Assembly (NCBI GenBank): GCA_964614645.1
Contig: CAZTMA010000020.1
Coordinates: 1 to 47,341 of the forward strand
DNA: 47,341 nt
Source of the DNA: MWBF01 sp964614645
Lineage (GTDB): Bacteria; Chloroflexota; Anaerolineae; CG2-30-64-16
Reading direction: 5' to 3'
Position 1 is the first letter of the stretch. The number at the start of each line of letters is the position of its first letter. A model generated the notes under the pieces. The model was not told the origin of the DNA. It saw only the letters and a program-made list of their open reading frames with translations, and did no database searches. Below, piece after piece: positions 35,465 to 44,319 of the stretch. The position numbers were made by a program, and so were the translations under genes.

Positions 35465-36321
35465 ACCACCGTGATGCCCAGCTCGCGCGCGAGCCCGTGA
35501 AACAGCGCGCTGACCTGGGGGAGTTCTTCCGTGTTGTTGCCTTCGGCAATGACCGGGTAGTCCGGCGAGAGGGCTTCCATCCGGCGAAACAGCGTCCGGA
35601 AGTCCAGCAGGCCCTTACCCGGGCAGCCATCCTGCAAGTGTAACGCTAACCGGTTTTCAATCCAAATGTCCTTCGCGTGGCAACTGATGATCCGGTCGCC
35701 CAGGACATCGAAATGCCGGTCGAGCGCGGGGCCGGTGTCGAACACCTCGCGGCGGGTGATCCAGTTGGCCGAGTCGTAGTCGCTCCTGACCCACGGTGAG
35801 CCCACCTCGTCGATGATCTCCGCGGTCACTTCCGGGCTCTCCAGCGTGACCAGTTGGTGTCCTTCCAGGCTCAGGTACACCCCGGCAGCCTCCGCCGCGG
35901 GAGCAGCCTCGCGCAGGCTCTTGACGAGCTGGTGGCGCGCGGTCTGCGTCCAGTTGTACGGGTGCGGGAACCAGGGGCCGTCCGGATTCACCGAGCCGGG
36001 GCCGGTGTCGATGCCCCGGGCGCCGAGCCAGCCCGCCAGCCGCAGCGCAGCCCGGAGCACGCGCACCGACTCGCTGCGCTGCGCCTCGTCCGGCGTCACG
36101 AGGTTCTGCCAGAAGCCGGTCGCCTGGTATAGGTGCACGCCCTCGTCCGCCAGCAGCCGGCGCACGCGATCTGCCTGTGCGCGCGACGTCTCCAGCGGGT
36201 GATTGCGGCGGAAACGCGTGAAGATGCCGCTGAATCCCAGGTCCCTGACCCGCCTGCAGATTTCCGGCGTCATGTCGTCCATGTTATCCGGCAGGAAACA
36301 GCCGGACATGCCAAAGCGCAT
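35458..36321 (-). CDS. sugar-phosphate isomerase/epimerase-like TIM barrel
   Basis: The 287-residue protein has the complete metal-ligand set of the xylose-isomerase-like barrel family: Glu153 (SLEGHQ), Asp181/Asp183 (RSDYDSANW), His215 (SCHAKD) and Glu260 (IAEGNN). It therefore looks catalytically competent, unlike the homologue at 8816 whose first Glu is Lys. The ATG has a near-perfect AAAGGAGGTC ribosome site. It lies between the GH43-like gene and the SDR, probably converting the sugar released by these hydrolases. The exact epimerisation is unknown. Its stop codon lies in an AT-rich inverted repeat. Confidence 0.84.
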   Translation of the reverse strand: MRFGMSGCFLPDNMDDMTPEICRRVRDLGFSGIFTRFRRNHPLETSRAQADRVRRLLADEGVHLYQATGFWQNLVTPDEAQRSESVRVLRAALRLAGWLGARGIDTGPGSVNPDGPWFPHPYNWTQTARHQLVKSLREAAPAAEAAGVYLSLEGHQLVTLESPEVTAEIIDEVGSPWVRSDYDSANWITRREVFDTGPALDRHFDVLGDRIISCHAKDIWIENRLALHLQDGCPGKGLLDFRTLFRRMEALSPDYPVIAEGNNTEELPQVSALFHGLARELGITVVN

Positions 36322-36348
36322 GATGACCTCCTTTGGACTTCAATAGGA

Positions 36349-36370
36349 GTTTGCATCCTCAGATGCAAAC
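36349..36370. repeat. REP-like palindrome A
   Basis: GTTTGCATCCTCAGATGCAAAC is a palindrome of 9-bp arms around CTCA, 27 nt upstream of the isomerase-like gene and within 25 nt of palindrome B. Compensatory arm differences relative to B (AAAC versus GGAAC) keep it folding. Confidence 0.7.
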
Positions 36371-36392
36371 AGGGACCCCGGGCAGGTGGGCC

Positions 36393-36416
36393 GTTCCGCA
36401 TCCTCAGATGCGGAAC
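36393..36416. repeat. REP-like palindrome B
   Basis: Two 10-nt arms, GTTCCGCATC and GATGCGGAAC, flank CTCA as a perfect palindrome, 11 nt downstream of the stop codon of the GH43-like gene (minus strand). It is a candidate transcription end or mRNA-stabilising structure. A degenerate form of the same words occurs inside the URO-D-like coding region near 38440. Confidence 0.7.
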
Positions 36417-36427
36417 TCCTCGTGCGA

Positions 36428-37321
36428 TCAGACGCAGACCGCGATCCCGTCCGCCGTTTCGCACACTTCGACGAAGCGCGCCCGTTCATCTGGCGTACGG
36501 TTCGGCGTGTGGAACGTCATCCACAGCCGCCCGTCGAACGTGCGGAACAGCATCCCGTGGCCGCCGTCTGCCGCCCACAGCGGCTCGGCCACCTGCTCCC
36601 ACGGCCCCTCCACCCGCCCGCTGAGCGAGCGCGCGAGCCCCATCGTGTAGCTGCCCGCGCCGAAGCTCGACCAGAGCATCAGCAGCCGGCCGGCGGCCAG
36701 CCGGTGGAGGAACGGCCCGTCGGTCACGTAGGTCGGGAAGCGGTAGCCGTCGCCGGGCCGCCGAGGGGGGTAGGGCTGCACCCAGGACGCTTCGGACGCG
36801 TTGAACAGGAACACGGGCCGCCCGGCCGGCTGCACCAGGTCCTCGCTGAGGCGCATGGCATAGATCGCGCCATTGTGCACCTGCACCCACTCGTGGCAGA
36901 AGATGATCCACGGGTGGCCGTCCTCGCCCAGGTGGAACGTTCCGTCGAGGCACTGCCAGTTGGCGGGCGTGACCGGGCCGTCGCTAATGGGGCGAAACGG
37001 GCCCTCCGGTGCATCGGCCGCGAGGATCTGCGTGCCGCGATATCGGTCGGGCGCGATGAACGATGCGAACATGTAGTAGCGACCGCGGTAACGGTGGACC
37101 TCGGGCGCCCAGAAGTTCGTCTCGGCCCAGAAATCAGCGGGCGGCCGGAATGCAGGCAGCGGCCCTTCCCATTCCGCCAGGTCGCGGCTGCGATAGCAGT
37201 TGAAGCCCTCCCCGCGGCCGCGCCACGCGTCCGCGTCGGTCGTGCCATAAAGATAGTACATGCCCTGCTCCGGGATGGGCAGGACGAAGGGGTCACGAAT
37301 CTGGATATCAGACAGACGCAT
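36428..37321 (-). CDS. GH43-like five-bladed beta-propeller protein
   Basis: The 297-residue protein begins IRDPFVLP with Asp10 as the predicted catalytic base of GH43-like propellers, followed by WAPEVHRYRGRYYMF (71-85), Asp126 in LDGTFH (the pKa-modulating position) and TDGPFLHR (200-207). GH43 enzymes usually have EGP at the acid position; here Asp201 (TDGP) occupies it, so activity may be altered or the acid may be Glu144 (CHEW). Arabinofuranosidase/xylosidase-type specificity is a guess. I chose the ATG at 37321, with an AGGA site 5 nt upstream; the upstream in-frame TTG and ATG have no ribosome site. No signal peptide is present. Confidence 0.78.
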   Translation of the reverse strand: MRLSDIQIRDPFVLPIPEQGMYYLYGTTDADAWRGRGEGFNCYRSRDLAEWEGPLPAFRPPADFWAETNFWAPEVHRYRGRYYMFASFIAPDRYRGTQILAADAPEGPFRPISDGPVTPANWQCLDGTFHLGEDGHPWIIFCHEWVQVHNGAIYAMRLSEDLVQPAGRPVFLFNASEASWVQPYPPRRPGDGYRFPTYVTDGPFLHRLAAGRLLMLWSSFGAGSYTMGLARSLSGRVEGPWEQVAEPLWAADGGHGMLFRTFDGRLWMTFHTPNRTPDERARFVEVCETADGIAVCV

Positions 37322-37338
37322 GGTTGTCCTTTCCATAT

Positions 37339-38529
37339 TCAACGCATTGCCTCCACCCAGGCGACGAGATTCTCGACCGGCACGTCCTCCTGGATTTCGT
37401 GCGCGGGGGCCATCACATAGCCGCCGCCCGCGCCGAGGACGTCCGCGAGCCGGACAACCTCCCGCCGCACTTCATCGGGCGTGGCATGCGGCAGGAACTG
37501 CTGCACGTCCACCCCGCCCCAGAAGACGATACGTTCACCGAAGCGCGCCTTCAGGCCCGCCGGTTCCATCCCTGCGGCCGATGTCTGGACCGGGTTGAGG
37601 ATGTCCACCCCGCAGGCGATGATATCATCAAGCAGCGCAGTCACCGAACCACAGCTATGATGCCAGAAGTAGCAACCCGCAAGTTCCTTCGTCCGCGCGA
37701 TGCGCGCTGTAAAGTAGGGTGCGATGAAGCGGCGGAACGCCCGTGGGGACAGCAGCGGGCCGCGCTGCATGCCGAAGTCGTCGCCGCTCGTCGTCAGGTC
37801 GATGTATGGCCCCAGGACCGCATAATACTGCTCGATCACGGCAAGCTGGATCGCGTACACCCGGTCGAAGAAGGCCAGGACAAAGTCAGGGTCTGCGGCC
37901 AGCCGCATCAGGAAGTCATCGTAGCCGCACATCCAGCAGCCCAGCTCGAGAATGCCGAAGACCGGGTGCTCGGCCACGACCACATAGCGGCCCTCAGCCG
38001 CGAGCCGCTGTGCATCGGCCAGCCAGCCGGCGAGCAGCGCCTCGTCCACGCGCGGCTCCGGCCACGAGAACCGGGCCAGGTCCTCAACGGTCGCCCCCTT
38101 GAGCGGGTAACCGGTAATCTGGTACTCGCCGCCCACCTGTTCGCGGCGCACGCCCCAGCAGTCCACGGCCGGGCCGCCCTGTTCGGACGGACGCTGCGTG
38201 AGCGGGCTGGGCAGGTCGACGATCGCGCCGACCGAGCGAAAGTCGGTCCCGGCCCATGCCAGGATCCGCTCGTCGATCCGCCCGTTCATTAACCGCGGCG
38301 CGCCGGTGAAGCCGAGCACGTCCGCCAGGCGCCGCGCGACGCCGGGTCGCATCCCCGTCAGTGTCGTGCCGCCAATGTCGATGGGAACGCGGTCGGGCAC
38401 CACGGGAGATGCGGACGGCGCCCCGGACGCGCGGCCATTCCGCATCTGAGGGTGCTCCACTCCTCTTCGGCTTAGGAAAGACCGGATTCTCCCCGCCATC
38501 GCGGCTGCGAACCGCTCCCGGCTGTTCAA
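37339..38529 (-). CDS. URO-D-like protein with TTG start and an apparent in-frame repeat insertion
   Basis: The 396-residue protein starts with TTG at 38529, overlapping the upstream stop codon in TTGA (translational coupling). NSRERFAAAMAGR is the normal URO-D N-terminus, but it is followed by about 30 atypical residues before PDRVPIDIGG, which normally follows directly. The extra segment, coded by about 38398-38487, contains words of the REP-like palindromes at 36349 and 36393. The rest is intact, with HHSCGS (His/Cys metal site as in methyltransferase relatives) and GDDFGMQRGPL. The second Cys of MtaA-type zinc sites is absent (PAHEIQ in its place). Methyl transfer or an unknown sugar-related reaction is possible; haem synthesis is unlikely. 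Confidence 0.78.
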   Translation of the reverse strand: MNSRERFAAAMAGRIRSFLSRRGVEHPQMRNGRASGAPSASPVVPDRVPIDIGGTTLTGMRPGVARRLADVLGFTGAPRLMNGRIDERILAWAGTDFRSVGAIVDLPSPLTQRPSEQGGPAVDCWGVRREQVGGEYQITGYPLKGATVEDLARFSWPEPRVDEALLAGWLADAQRLAAEGRYVVVAEHPVFGILELGCWMCGYDDFLMRLAADPDFVLAFFDRVYAIQLAVIEQYYAVLGPYIDLTTSGDDFGMQRGPLLSPRAFRRFIAPYFTARIARTKELAGCYFWHHSCGSVTALLDDIIACGVDILNPVQTSAAGMEPAGLKARFGERIVFWGGVDVQQFLPHATPDEVRREVVRLADVLGAGGGYVMAPAHEIQEDVPVENLVAWVEAMR

Positions 38530-41500
38530 GGCTGCACCGCCAAGCGATAGGGAACCAAGGCGAAGGCAGGTGCGTCGATCCGCAGGATGTGCCCGGCCGG
38601 GCCGGGAGCGGGCTGCCACATCCCCTGCCGGTCCAGGCGCTCGACGCGCCACGCACGACCAGATGCACCCTCAAAAATACTGGCGGCATCCAGGATGCCG
38701 CTGATGTCGAGCCATGCGCCGGCCACGTCATCCGCAGAGAGGTTGGCGACCGCGAGCAGCCAGCTGCCGTCGCCCGGCCGATGGAATGCCAGCGGGTAGA
38801 GGTTGACCCCGCGCGTAACCCGGCAGGGCAGGCTGCGCCCGCTCACCCAGCCGACGAGCGCGGCCCACTGCTCGCGGTGCGCGATGTTCAGCAGCGCGGG
38901 TGTCGGCACGGCCAGCGCGTACGGCAGCAGGGCGATGCGGAACGGCGCAGGCATCCGCGGGTTGACCGAGGGTCGCTCCAGCGCGATGACTGCGGGGCCG
39001 CGGTCCTCGCCATCCACATTGAGCCAACGCGAGAGCACTGTGCTGCCCTCCGCGTCGACGTCGAAGGTGTAGAGCTGCTCGGGGCGCACGTGGTTGTACG
39101 CCGGCAGGATGTGGCCGACGTGACGCTCAGATGGGCCCGGCAGACCGGCGACGATGAGTTCGTTGACGCCGTCACCGACGGAGCGCACGGCACGGATGCC
39201 CAGCCGCTCGCCCCAGCCCATCCCGATCAGCGCACGGGCGGCCAGGGGGTCCAGGATCAGCCCCTCGGGCAGCGCCATTCCGATGTCATAACCTGACAAC
39301 GACCGCACCGCTTCCCCGGCCAGCCAGTGAGGGCCCTGGTCAGGCCGGCCGATGGGGAAGCCGCTGCGCGCGAGCATCTGCTCCCAGGGCCGCGGCTCCA
39401 GCCAGGCCATCAGCGGCCGGCCAGCCAGCGGCACGTGCCGCGCGTAGTCCTCGCTGTCCAGGATGCCGATGCCGCGGCGCTGGCGGCCCGCCCGTTCGCG
39501 CGCCAGCGCATCGAGGAACGGCCGCTGCTCCGCCAGGGCCAAAGCCAGCCCGCTGCCCTCCGGCTCCAGCGGGCCGGTCCCGCCCATGCTCGTCAGCACG
39601 TTCAGGCTGAGGTCGGGCATCCCGGCCAGCACGTCCAGCGCCAGTTCCAGCGCGAGGATGCGCCCGGACTTACCGTAGGGGGTGTACGGGTGGTTCTCGA
39701 CCTCCGCGACGACCTGCACGTCGGCGCCCAGGTACGCGGCCTGCCGCGCACCGTCCTCGCTCTTGTCCAGCACGCCTGCCGGCGTCCAGTCGCTGTAGTA
39801 GCCGGAGCCCGGGCGAATCGCCGGCCGCGTGCCGCCGGCCAGCGTGCGCAGCAGCCGGTCCGACCGGCGGCCCTCGGCCGTGTGATAGGACGTGCCGATG
39901 GTCATCAAGCCGATGCGCATGGCCGGATCGACGCGGTGGACCGCGGCTTCGACCGTCCGCGCGAGGCTGAGCATCGCCTCCTCCTGCACGTCGAACCAGG
40001 CGCAGCGCACCGCGGGGCCGGCGTCGGTCGCACCGACGACAGTCAGATCGGCGACGGCCGCACCGGACGGCACGGGCCGGGCCGCGGCGGGCGCAGCCTC
40101 GTCGCGCAGCGCGTCGACCACTTCCCCGCGCGTCCAGGCCCGCCCGGTCGCGCGCTCCAGCGCGGCCAGGTGGTGCGGGCAGAAGCAGGGCATGCCCGGA
40201 ATGTCGTGCAGCACGAACCGCACGTCGTCGTCCACCCACACGGCATCCGCGCCGCACTCTGCGGCCAGACGGTACATCTCCGCGACATATTCAAGGAAGG
40301 CCGGGTCCAGCGGGCAGGCGGTCGAGCGGGAGGTGTCGCCGTGCTCGTTGACCTGGAACTGGAACGGAAAGCGCTCGGGCCGCGCGGAGCCTGCATCCAC
40401 ATGGCCGACGGTGATCATCACGTTGATGTGGACCTCAGGAACAACCGCGCGGAACCGCGGCACGATCTCCCGGAGCCGCGCAAAGCGTGCCCGCAACTGG
40501 TCGGGCGTCAGCAGCGCGGGGTCCATGTCGTAGGAGGCCTCGAACAGCAGGACGCCGTCGGCCTTCACAGCCTGCAGGAAGCCCAGCGCTTCGTCCACGC
40601 GGTCATCGGTCGCAATGGCGGGATGGTACAGGCGGACGTAGTAGCGCGCGCCCTCTGCGCCGGGCAGCGGCCGCGCCGCCTGCCCGAAATCGAGCGCGAG
40701 CGCGATGGCCGCGGCGTCGTCGAGCGACGCGGGCGGCCGGTACCCGACCTGTTCGAGATGGTAGAGCGTCGGCCCGATGAAGTGCAGGTGGTTGAGCAGC
40801 GGCTCAGTGTAGTTGATGTCACCGTAGAGGACGCCGTCCACGTGGTGCCGGCGGGTGACGTGATTGTTCCAATCCACGCCTTCGGTCAGGAAGCCGTGCG
40901 GGCCGTGGTGGTGCCGCGCGATGGCTTCGAGCACCGCCAGCCCGCGGGCGGTCAGCGCGGCGTCCCCGATCTCGCGGCCCGCCTCCAGCCACGCGTGCGC
41001 GGCCTCCGCGTTCTCCCACAGGTAGGAGGTGTCCCAACTCGCCTCCATCCACAGCAGGCCCTTCACCGGCACGCCGTTGCGGTCCTCGTGCATGACGAAC
41101 CGGTCCAATCCAGGCAACGCAATGTGGTATGCGAAGTCGCGCCACGCGGGCCGTTCGCAGACCTCCGCTGCGCGGCGGAGGATGCGGAAGGCCGATGCAT
41201 AGGCCACGTCCTCGTGGTCGTCGTAGGTGTCGTGGTTGATGCTGCCCCAAAAGCCGCCCGCGGCCGCAAACGCGTCACCGAGGGCGGTCGCCTCGGCCCG
41301 GTAGTCCGCCAGCCCGCGGCCGGTCAGCTCCGCGTATAACTGGAGCAGGTACAGGCCGTCCGCGCTGTGGTCGTAGATGGGATCCGGCGCACCATGAGGG
41401 TTCAACGGGTACGGCTCGCCCGCGGGCGTGATGCGCCGGGGCGCCCACCCGTTCGGCAGGGGCGGGACGTGCGCCTTGAGCCAGCCCGCGAGCCGCACCG

Positions 41501-41981
41501 CGGTCGCGACTGCGACCGGCCTGTCCGCCTGCTCAGCGGGCAGCAGGTCGGCCAGCTCCAGCAACTGCACGCCGATCTTCGCCAGCGAGCCGGGGCACAG
41601 CCAGGCGTCCCCGTGGTCATAGTTGAGGCAGAAACGGCCCGCGGCCAGGTCGTAGTAGGGGCGGATGAAACCGGTCGCCTCGTCCACGAAGCCGTCGTGC
41701 AGGACGTGAGCCAGGATGCCGGTCGCCTCTGCCGCGAGCTGCTCGTCGCCCATGTAACGCGCCCAGCGGTAGAGCAGCGTCGCGCCGCCGACTGCGTTGG
41801 CGGCCCAGCCGGGACCTTCCAGGTCACCGAAGTCGTGCCAATGCATGGCCTCGCCGTCCGGCGTCACGAAGCTCGACTTCGCGCGCAGGCCGGTGGCTGC
41901 TGGCTCGAGGCAGCGCCGCGCGAATGCGACCGAGGCGCGCGCGCTGGCGAACAGGATGTCGTCAAGTTGCACGTCGCTCAA
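38526..41981 (-). CDS. 1151-residue two-domain glycan-active protein (alpha/alpha toroid + TIM barrel), family unassigned
   Basis: Translation starts at TTG 41981 with a GGGAGG site 6 nt upstream. Residues about 1-430 are helical, with repeated Trp/His/Asp motifs (HWHDFGDLEGPGWAAN, YDHGDAWLCPGSL, ASWDTSYLWENAEA, HVDGVLYGDINYTEP), like the AGE or toroid glycan enzymes. After a linker around 433, the second half has a TIM barrel: ARYYVRLYHPA, VHINVMITVGHVDAG, GADAVWVDDDVRFVLHD and a CFCPHHL Cys/His motif. Acidic DDD (near 590) and Glu residues on strand ends are candidate catalysts. The last 200 residues are beta-rich. No signal peptide is seen. It likely performs two sequential steps on one glycan; the reactions are not recognisable from sequence. 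It overlaps the next gene by 4 nt. Confidence 0.62.
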   Translation of the reverse strand: MSDVQLDDILFASARASVAFARRCLEPAATGLRAKSSFVTPDGEAMHWHDFGDLEGPGWAANAVGGATLLYRWARYMGDEQLAAEATGILAHVLHDGFVDEATGFIRPYYDLAAGRFCLNYDHGDAWLCPGSLAKIGVQLLELADLLPAEQADRPVAVATAVRLAGWLKAHVPPLPNGWAPRRITPAGEPYPLNPHGAPDPIYDHSADGLYLLQLYAELTGRGLADYRAEATALGDAFAAAGGFWGSINHDTYDDHEDVAYASAFRILRRAAEVCERPAWRDFAYHIALPGLDRFVMHEDRNGVPVKGLLWMEASWDTSYLWENAEAAHAWLEAGREIGDAALTARGLAVLEAIARHHHGPHGFLTEGVDWNNHVTRRHHVDGVLYGDINYTEPLLNHLHFIGPTLYHLEQVGYRPPASLDDAAAIALALDFGQAARPLPGAEGARYYVRLYHPAIATDDRVDEALGFLQAVKADGVLLFEASYDMDPALLTPDQLRARFARLREIVPRFRAVVPEVHINVMITVGHVDAGSARPERFPFQFQVNEHGDTSRSTACPLDPAFLEYVAEMYRLAAECGADAVWVDDDVRFVLHDIPGMPCFCPHHLAALERATGRAWTRGEVVDALRDEAAPAAARPVPSGAAVADLTVVGATDAGPAVRCAWFDVQEEAMLSLARTVEAAVHRVDPAMRIGLMTIGTSYHTAEGRRSDRLLRTLAGGTRPAIRPGSGYYSDWTPAGVLDKSEDGARQAAYLGADVQVVAEVENHPYTPYGKSGRILALELALDVLAGMPDLSLNVLTSMGGTGPLEPEGSGLALALAEQRPFLDALARERAGRQRRGIGILDSEDYARHVPLAGRPLMAWLEPRPWEQMLARSGFPIGRPDQGPHWLAGEAVRSLSGYDIGMALPEGLILDPLAARALIGMGWGERLGIRAVRSVGDGVNELIVAGLPGPSERHVGHILPAYNHVRPEQLYTFDVDAEGSTVLSRWLNVDGEDRGPAVIALERPSVNPRMPAPFRIALLPYALAVPTPALLNIAHREQWAALVGWVSGRSLPCRVTRGVNLYPLAFHRPGDGSWLLAVANLSADDVAGAWLDISGILDAASIFEGASGRAWRVERLDRQGMWQPAPGPAGHILRIDAPAFALVPYRLAVQP

Positions 41982-42005
41982 CAGGAACCTCCCAAGAGAT
42001 TGACC

Positions 42006-44282
42006 TCACGCCCGCGTCACGGCCAGGGTCATGCGCGGGCTGCTGAAATGCACCTTGATGCCGACCACGTGATGTTCTGCCAGCCACTGCCAGCCCTGTG
42101 GCGCCGCGTCCAGGTCGGTCACTTCCGCCAGAGGCTCACCGTCGCACGTACAGTGCGCCGGTCGGCCCAGGCCTGCAATCAGGGTAACGCTGCTCGCGCC
42201 GGGCTGGTCCTCCAAGGCCACCACCAAGGTTCCACCTTCGACGCGCGTCGCATCGCGCAGCGCCGCGCCGCTGGTAATGTGCACGGCGACGGCCTCGTCG
42301 CGCAGGACGACCGGTTCGAGGTCCAGCGGCAGCCCGGCCAACGGGAAGGTGTTCAGCCCGACCAACTGCGGGTTGAGCCACCAGGTATATTCCTCGTCCC
42401 CGCGCACCGGGCTGAACGCATCGGGGTACATGCCCAGGTGAGGCCCGGCGCGCATCTGCTCCTGCATCCCGTGCCGCGTGATGCCCTCAGCGATCTGCGG
42501 CCAATCCGCGGAGCCGTCGGCGGGCCGGTAGCGCGCCAGCCGGAAGAGCGCATCCGCATAGACCAGTCCGTTCCACTGGACGATGACGCCGAACCACGAC
42601 TGCACGTCGTGGAAGGTGACGCCGAAGACGGGCACGGTCCCGTAGAGCATGACCGGCCGGTAGTACGCGTGCCAGAGATAGGTGAAGGGCAGGCCGGTCC
42701 ACGCCCAGCGGGTCGCGGCATCGAGATATTGCTCGTCGCCGGTCAGCTCGTACGCGCCGAGGTTGAGGTCGATCAGATAGGGCGCGGCCAGGACGTCGGG
42801 CACGTGCAGGTGGAGCTCCCACGTCTGCGCGCCTTCGGGCCGGCGCTGCCCATTGCACCAGTCCGCGGCCCGCAGCACCGCCGCAGCAGCGGCCCGGTCA
42901 CCCGTCAGCAGCGCATATTGGAGGACGGGCCGGACCTTGCTGGCAGTGAAGCCGGTCGCGCTGTCGTGCTCGCGGCCCATGAGTGCCAGCCGGTCCGCGG
43001 TGTGGAACTGCCCGTTCTGCACGACGTTCGGCTGCCAGGGCCAGGAGCCGTCGGCGGATTGCTCGGCCAGCAGGGTACGTGTGGTCTCCGCGAGCGTGCC
43101 CAAGGCATTCGAAACGTCACCGTAGACGAGCGCCAGGTCCGGGTGCGGCGCATGCCGCGGCTTTTCGGCTGCCGCCGCGGCCTGTTGGCCGCGCAGCACG
43201 CCCCGCGTCACCTGGTCACGCGCCCGCGCGGCCAGCCCGGCGCCGGCCTGCGACCAGCGCGCGTAGCGCCACAGCTGGTTCGCGAGGTGCGCCTCGTAGC
43301 GCGGGCCCCATGGATCGGACAGGGTGTGATGCCAGCCTTCCGCCGTCTCGTCCCATGCAACATCCAGATAGGAGCGTATGCAGAGGTCCACGTTGGCGCG
43401 GTAGTCCTCTCCAACGGCAACCTCCGGCAGCGCGGGCACGCCGTAGGCCGCCAGCCACGCACGCAATACACCTATGACGCCCCCTTCTCCCGGCGCCACA
43501 AAGCGGGCCGACAAGGTAAACGGCGAATTCGGGCCGATGCCGCAGGGCTGATGAGCCTCTAACTCGCCCTCGTTGCGCCAGCGCGGCTCCACTGCGGGCG
43601 CAGCCAGCGCCATGTAAGCGAGCCCGCCTTCACCGGTAAGGGTGTCAGGCGCGGCGAACAGCGCGGCGGGGTGCCGCCAGGCGCTGTGCCAGTCCTGGTT
43701 CGGGTCCCACAGCAGGCCGACCGCGCGACCCTGCCCGGCAACCGCCATCAGCGGGATCGTGATGCGGTAGGGATGCGGGATCGTGCGGTTGGCGTACTTC
43801 GTCGCCGCGAAGCGCGTGTCAGAGGAGGGCTCATCATCCAGCAGATATTCCAGGCCAGGAAACAGGGCCTCATCGCGCGGGCTGCCGCCGATGTCCGCGC
43901 CGACATGCAGCGCGGGGCCGCGCCAGTCCAGTACCTGCGCTGCCGCATCGGCGGCGAGCGTGTAGTAGACGGAAAACTGATCCAGCTCTGCGGCCTGTGC
44001 CAGGCGGACCGTCAGCCGCCAGGTGATGCCGTCCACGTCGCGGTGCTCTCCGGTGAGCGTCAGGCCCTCCGGCTCCGCCTGCACAACGGTGGCGGCCAGA
44101 TCCACCGCCTGGCGATTGCCTGCTTTGTCGCGATACACCAGCCGGCTGAGCGGCTGCACGCGGGCAAGTGTCCGCCAATCATCCCCCTCGCGGCGGGCCA
44201 GGGTGAGGCCGATAACCCGCTCTCCCTCGACCACGGGGCTGAGGCGGGACATGCCGTGTTCAAGCGTAGTTGTGAGAGACAT
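42006..44282 (-). CDS. unassigned large glycan-active protein, paralogue 2 of 3
   Basis: The 758-residue protein starts at ATG 44282 (AAGGAG site 5 nt upstream; a GTG 6 nt earlier is less likely). Residues 1-300 are beta-rich with FPGLEYLLDDE (141-151), RTIPHPYRITIP (166-177) and GLLWDPNQ (189-196). The rest is a helical toroid with RPEGAQTWELHLHVPD near 480, the tail of which runs WNGLVYADALF and LGMYPDAF...YTWWLNP. It is clearly paralogous to the 44320 protein (these motifs nearly identical) and more distantly to 25497. There is no export signal. Its catalytic residues are unknown; conserved Asp/Glu/His/Trp in these motifs are candidates. It lies 24 nt from the two-domain gene. Confidence 0.62.
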   Translation of the reverse strand: MSLTTTLEHGMSRLSPVVEGERVIGLTLARREGDDWRTLARVQPLSRLVYRDKAGNRQAVDLAATVVQAEPEGLTLTGEHRDVDGITWRLTVRLAQAAELDQFSVYYTLAADAAAQVLDWRGPALHVGADIGGSPRDEALFPGLEYLLDDEPSSDTRFAATKYANRTIPHPYRITIPLMAVAGQGRAVGLLWDPNQDWHSAWRHPAALFAAPDTLTGEGGLAYMALAAPAVEPRWRNEGELEAHQPCGIGPNSPFTLSARFVAPGEGGVIGVLRAWLAAYGVPALPEVAVGEDYRANVDLCIRSYLDVAWDETAEGWHHTLSDPWGPRYEAHLANQLWRYARWSQAGAGLAARARDQVTRGVLRGQQAAAAAEKPRHAPHPDLALVYGDVSNALGTLAETTRTLLAEQSADGSWPWQPNVVQNGQFHTADRLALMGREHDSATGFTASKVRPVLQYALLTGDRAAAAAVLRAADWCNGQRRPEGAQTWELHLHVPDVLAAPYLIDLNLGAYELTGDEQYLDAATRWAWTGLPFTYLWHAYYRPVMLYGTVPVFGVTFHDVQSWFGVIVQWNGLVYADALFRLARYRPADGSADWPQIAEGITRHGMQEQMRAGPHLGMYPDAFSPVRGDEEYTWWLNPQLVGLNTFPLAGLPLDLEPVVLRDEAVAVHITSGAALRDATRVEGGTLVVALEDQPGASSVTLIAGLGRPAHCTCDGEPLAEVTDLDAAPQGWQWLAEHHVVGIKVHFSSPRMTLAVTRA

Positions 44283-44319
44283 AGACACTCCTTTTATCTC
44301 GCCCCTGCCATGGTTGCGG

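Noticed and set aside
36349..36416. CRISPR array
   Set aside because: Only two short palindromes with a spacer of about 22 nt and different arms, without cas genes; they look like REP elements.
41367..43562. 731-codon plus-strand open frame
   Set aside because: It is antisense to two genes with conserved motifs in the minus strand, and it crosses their intergenic gap.
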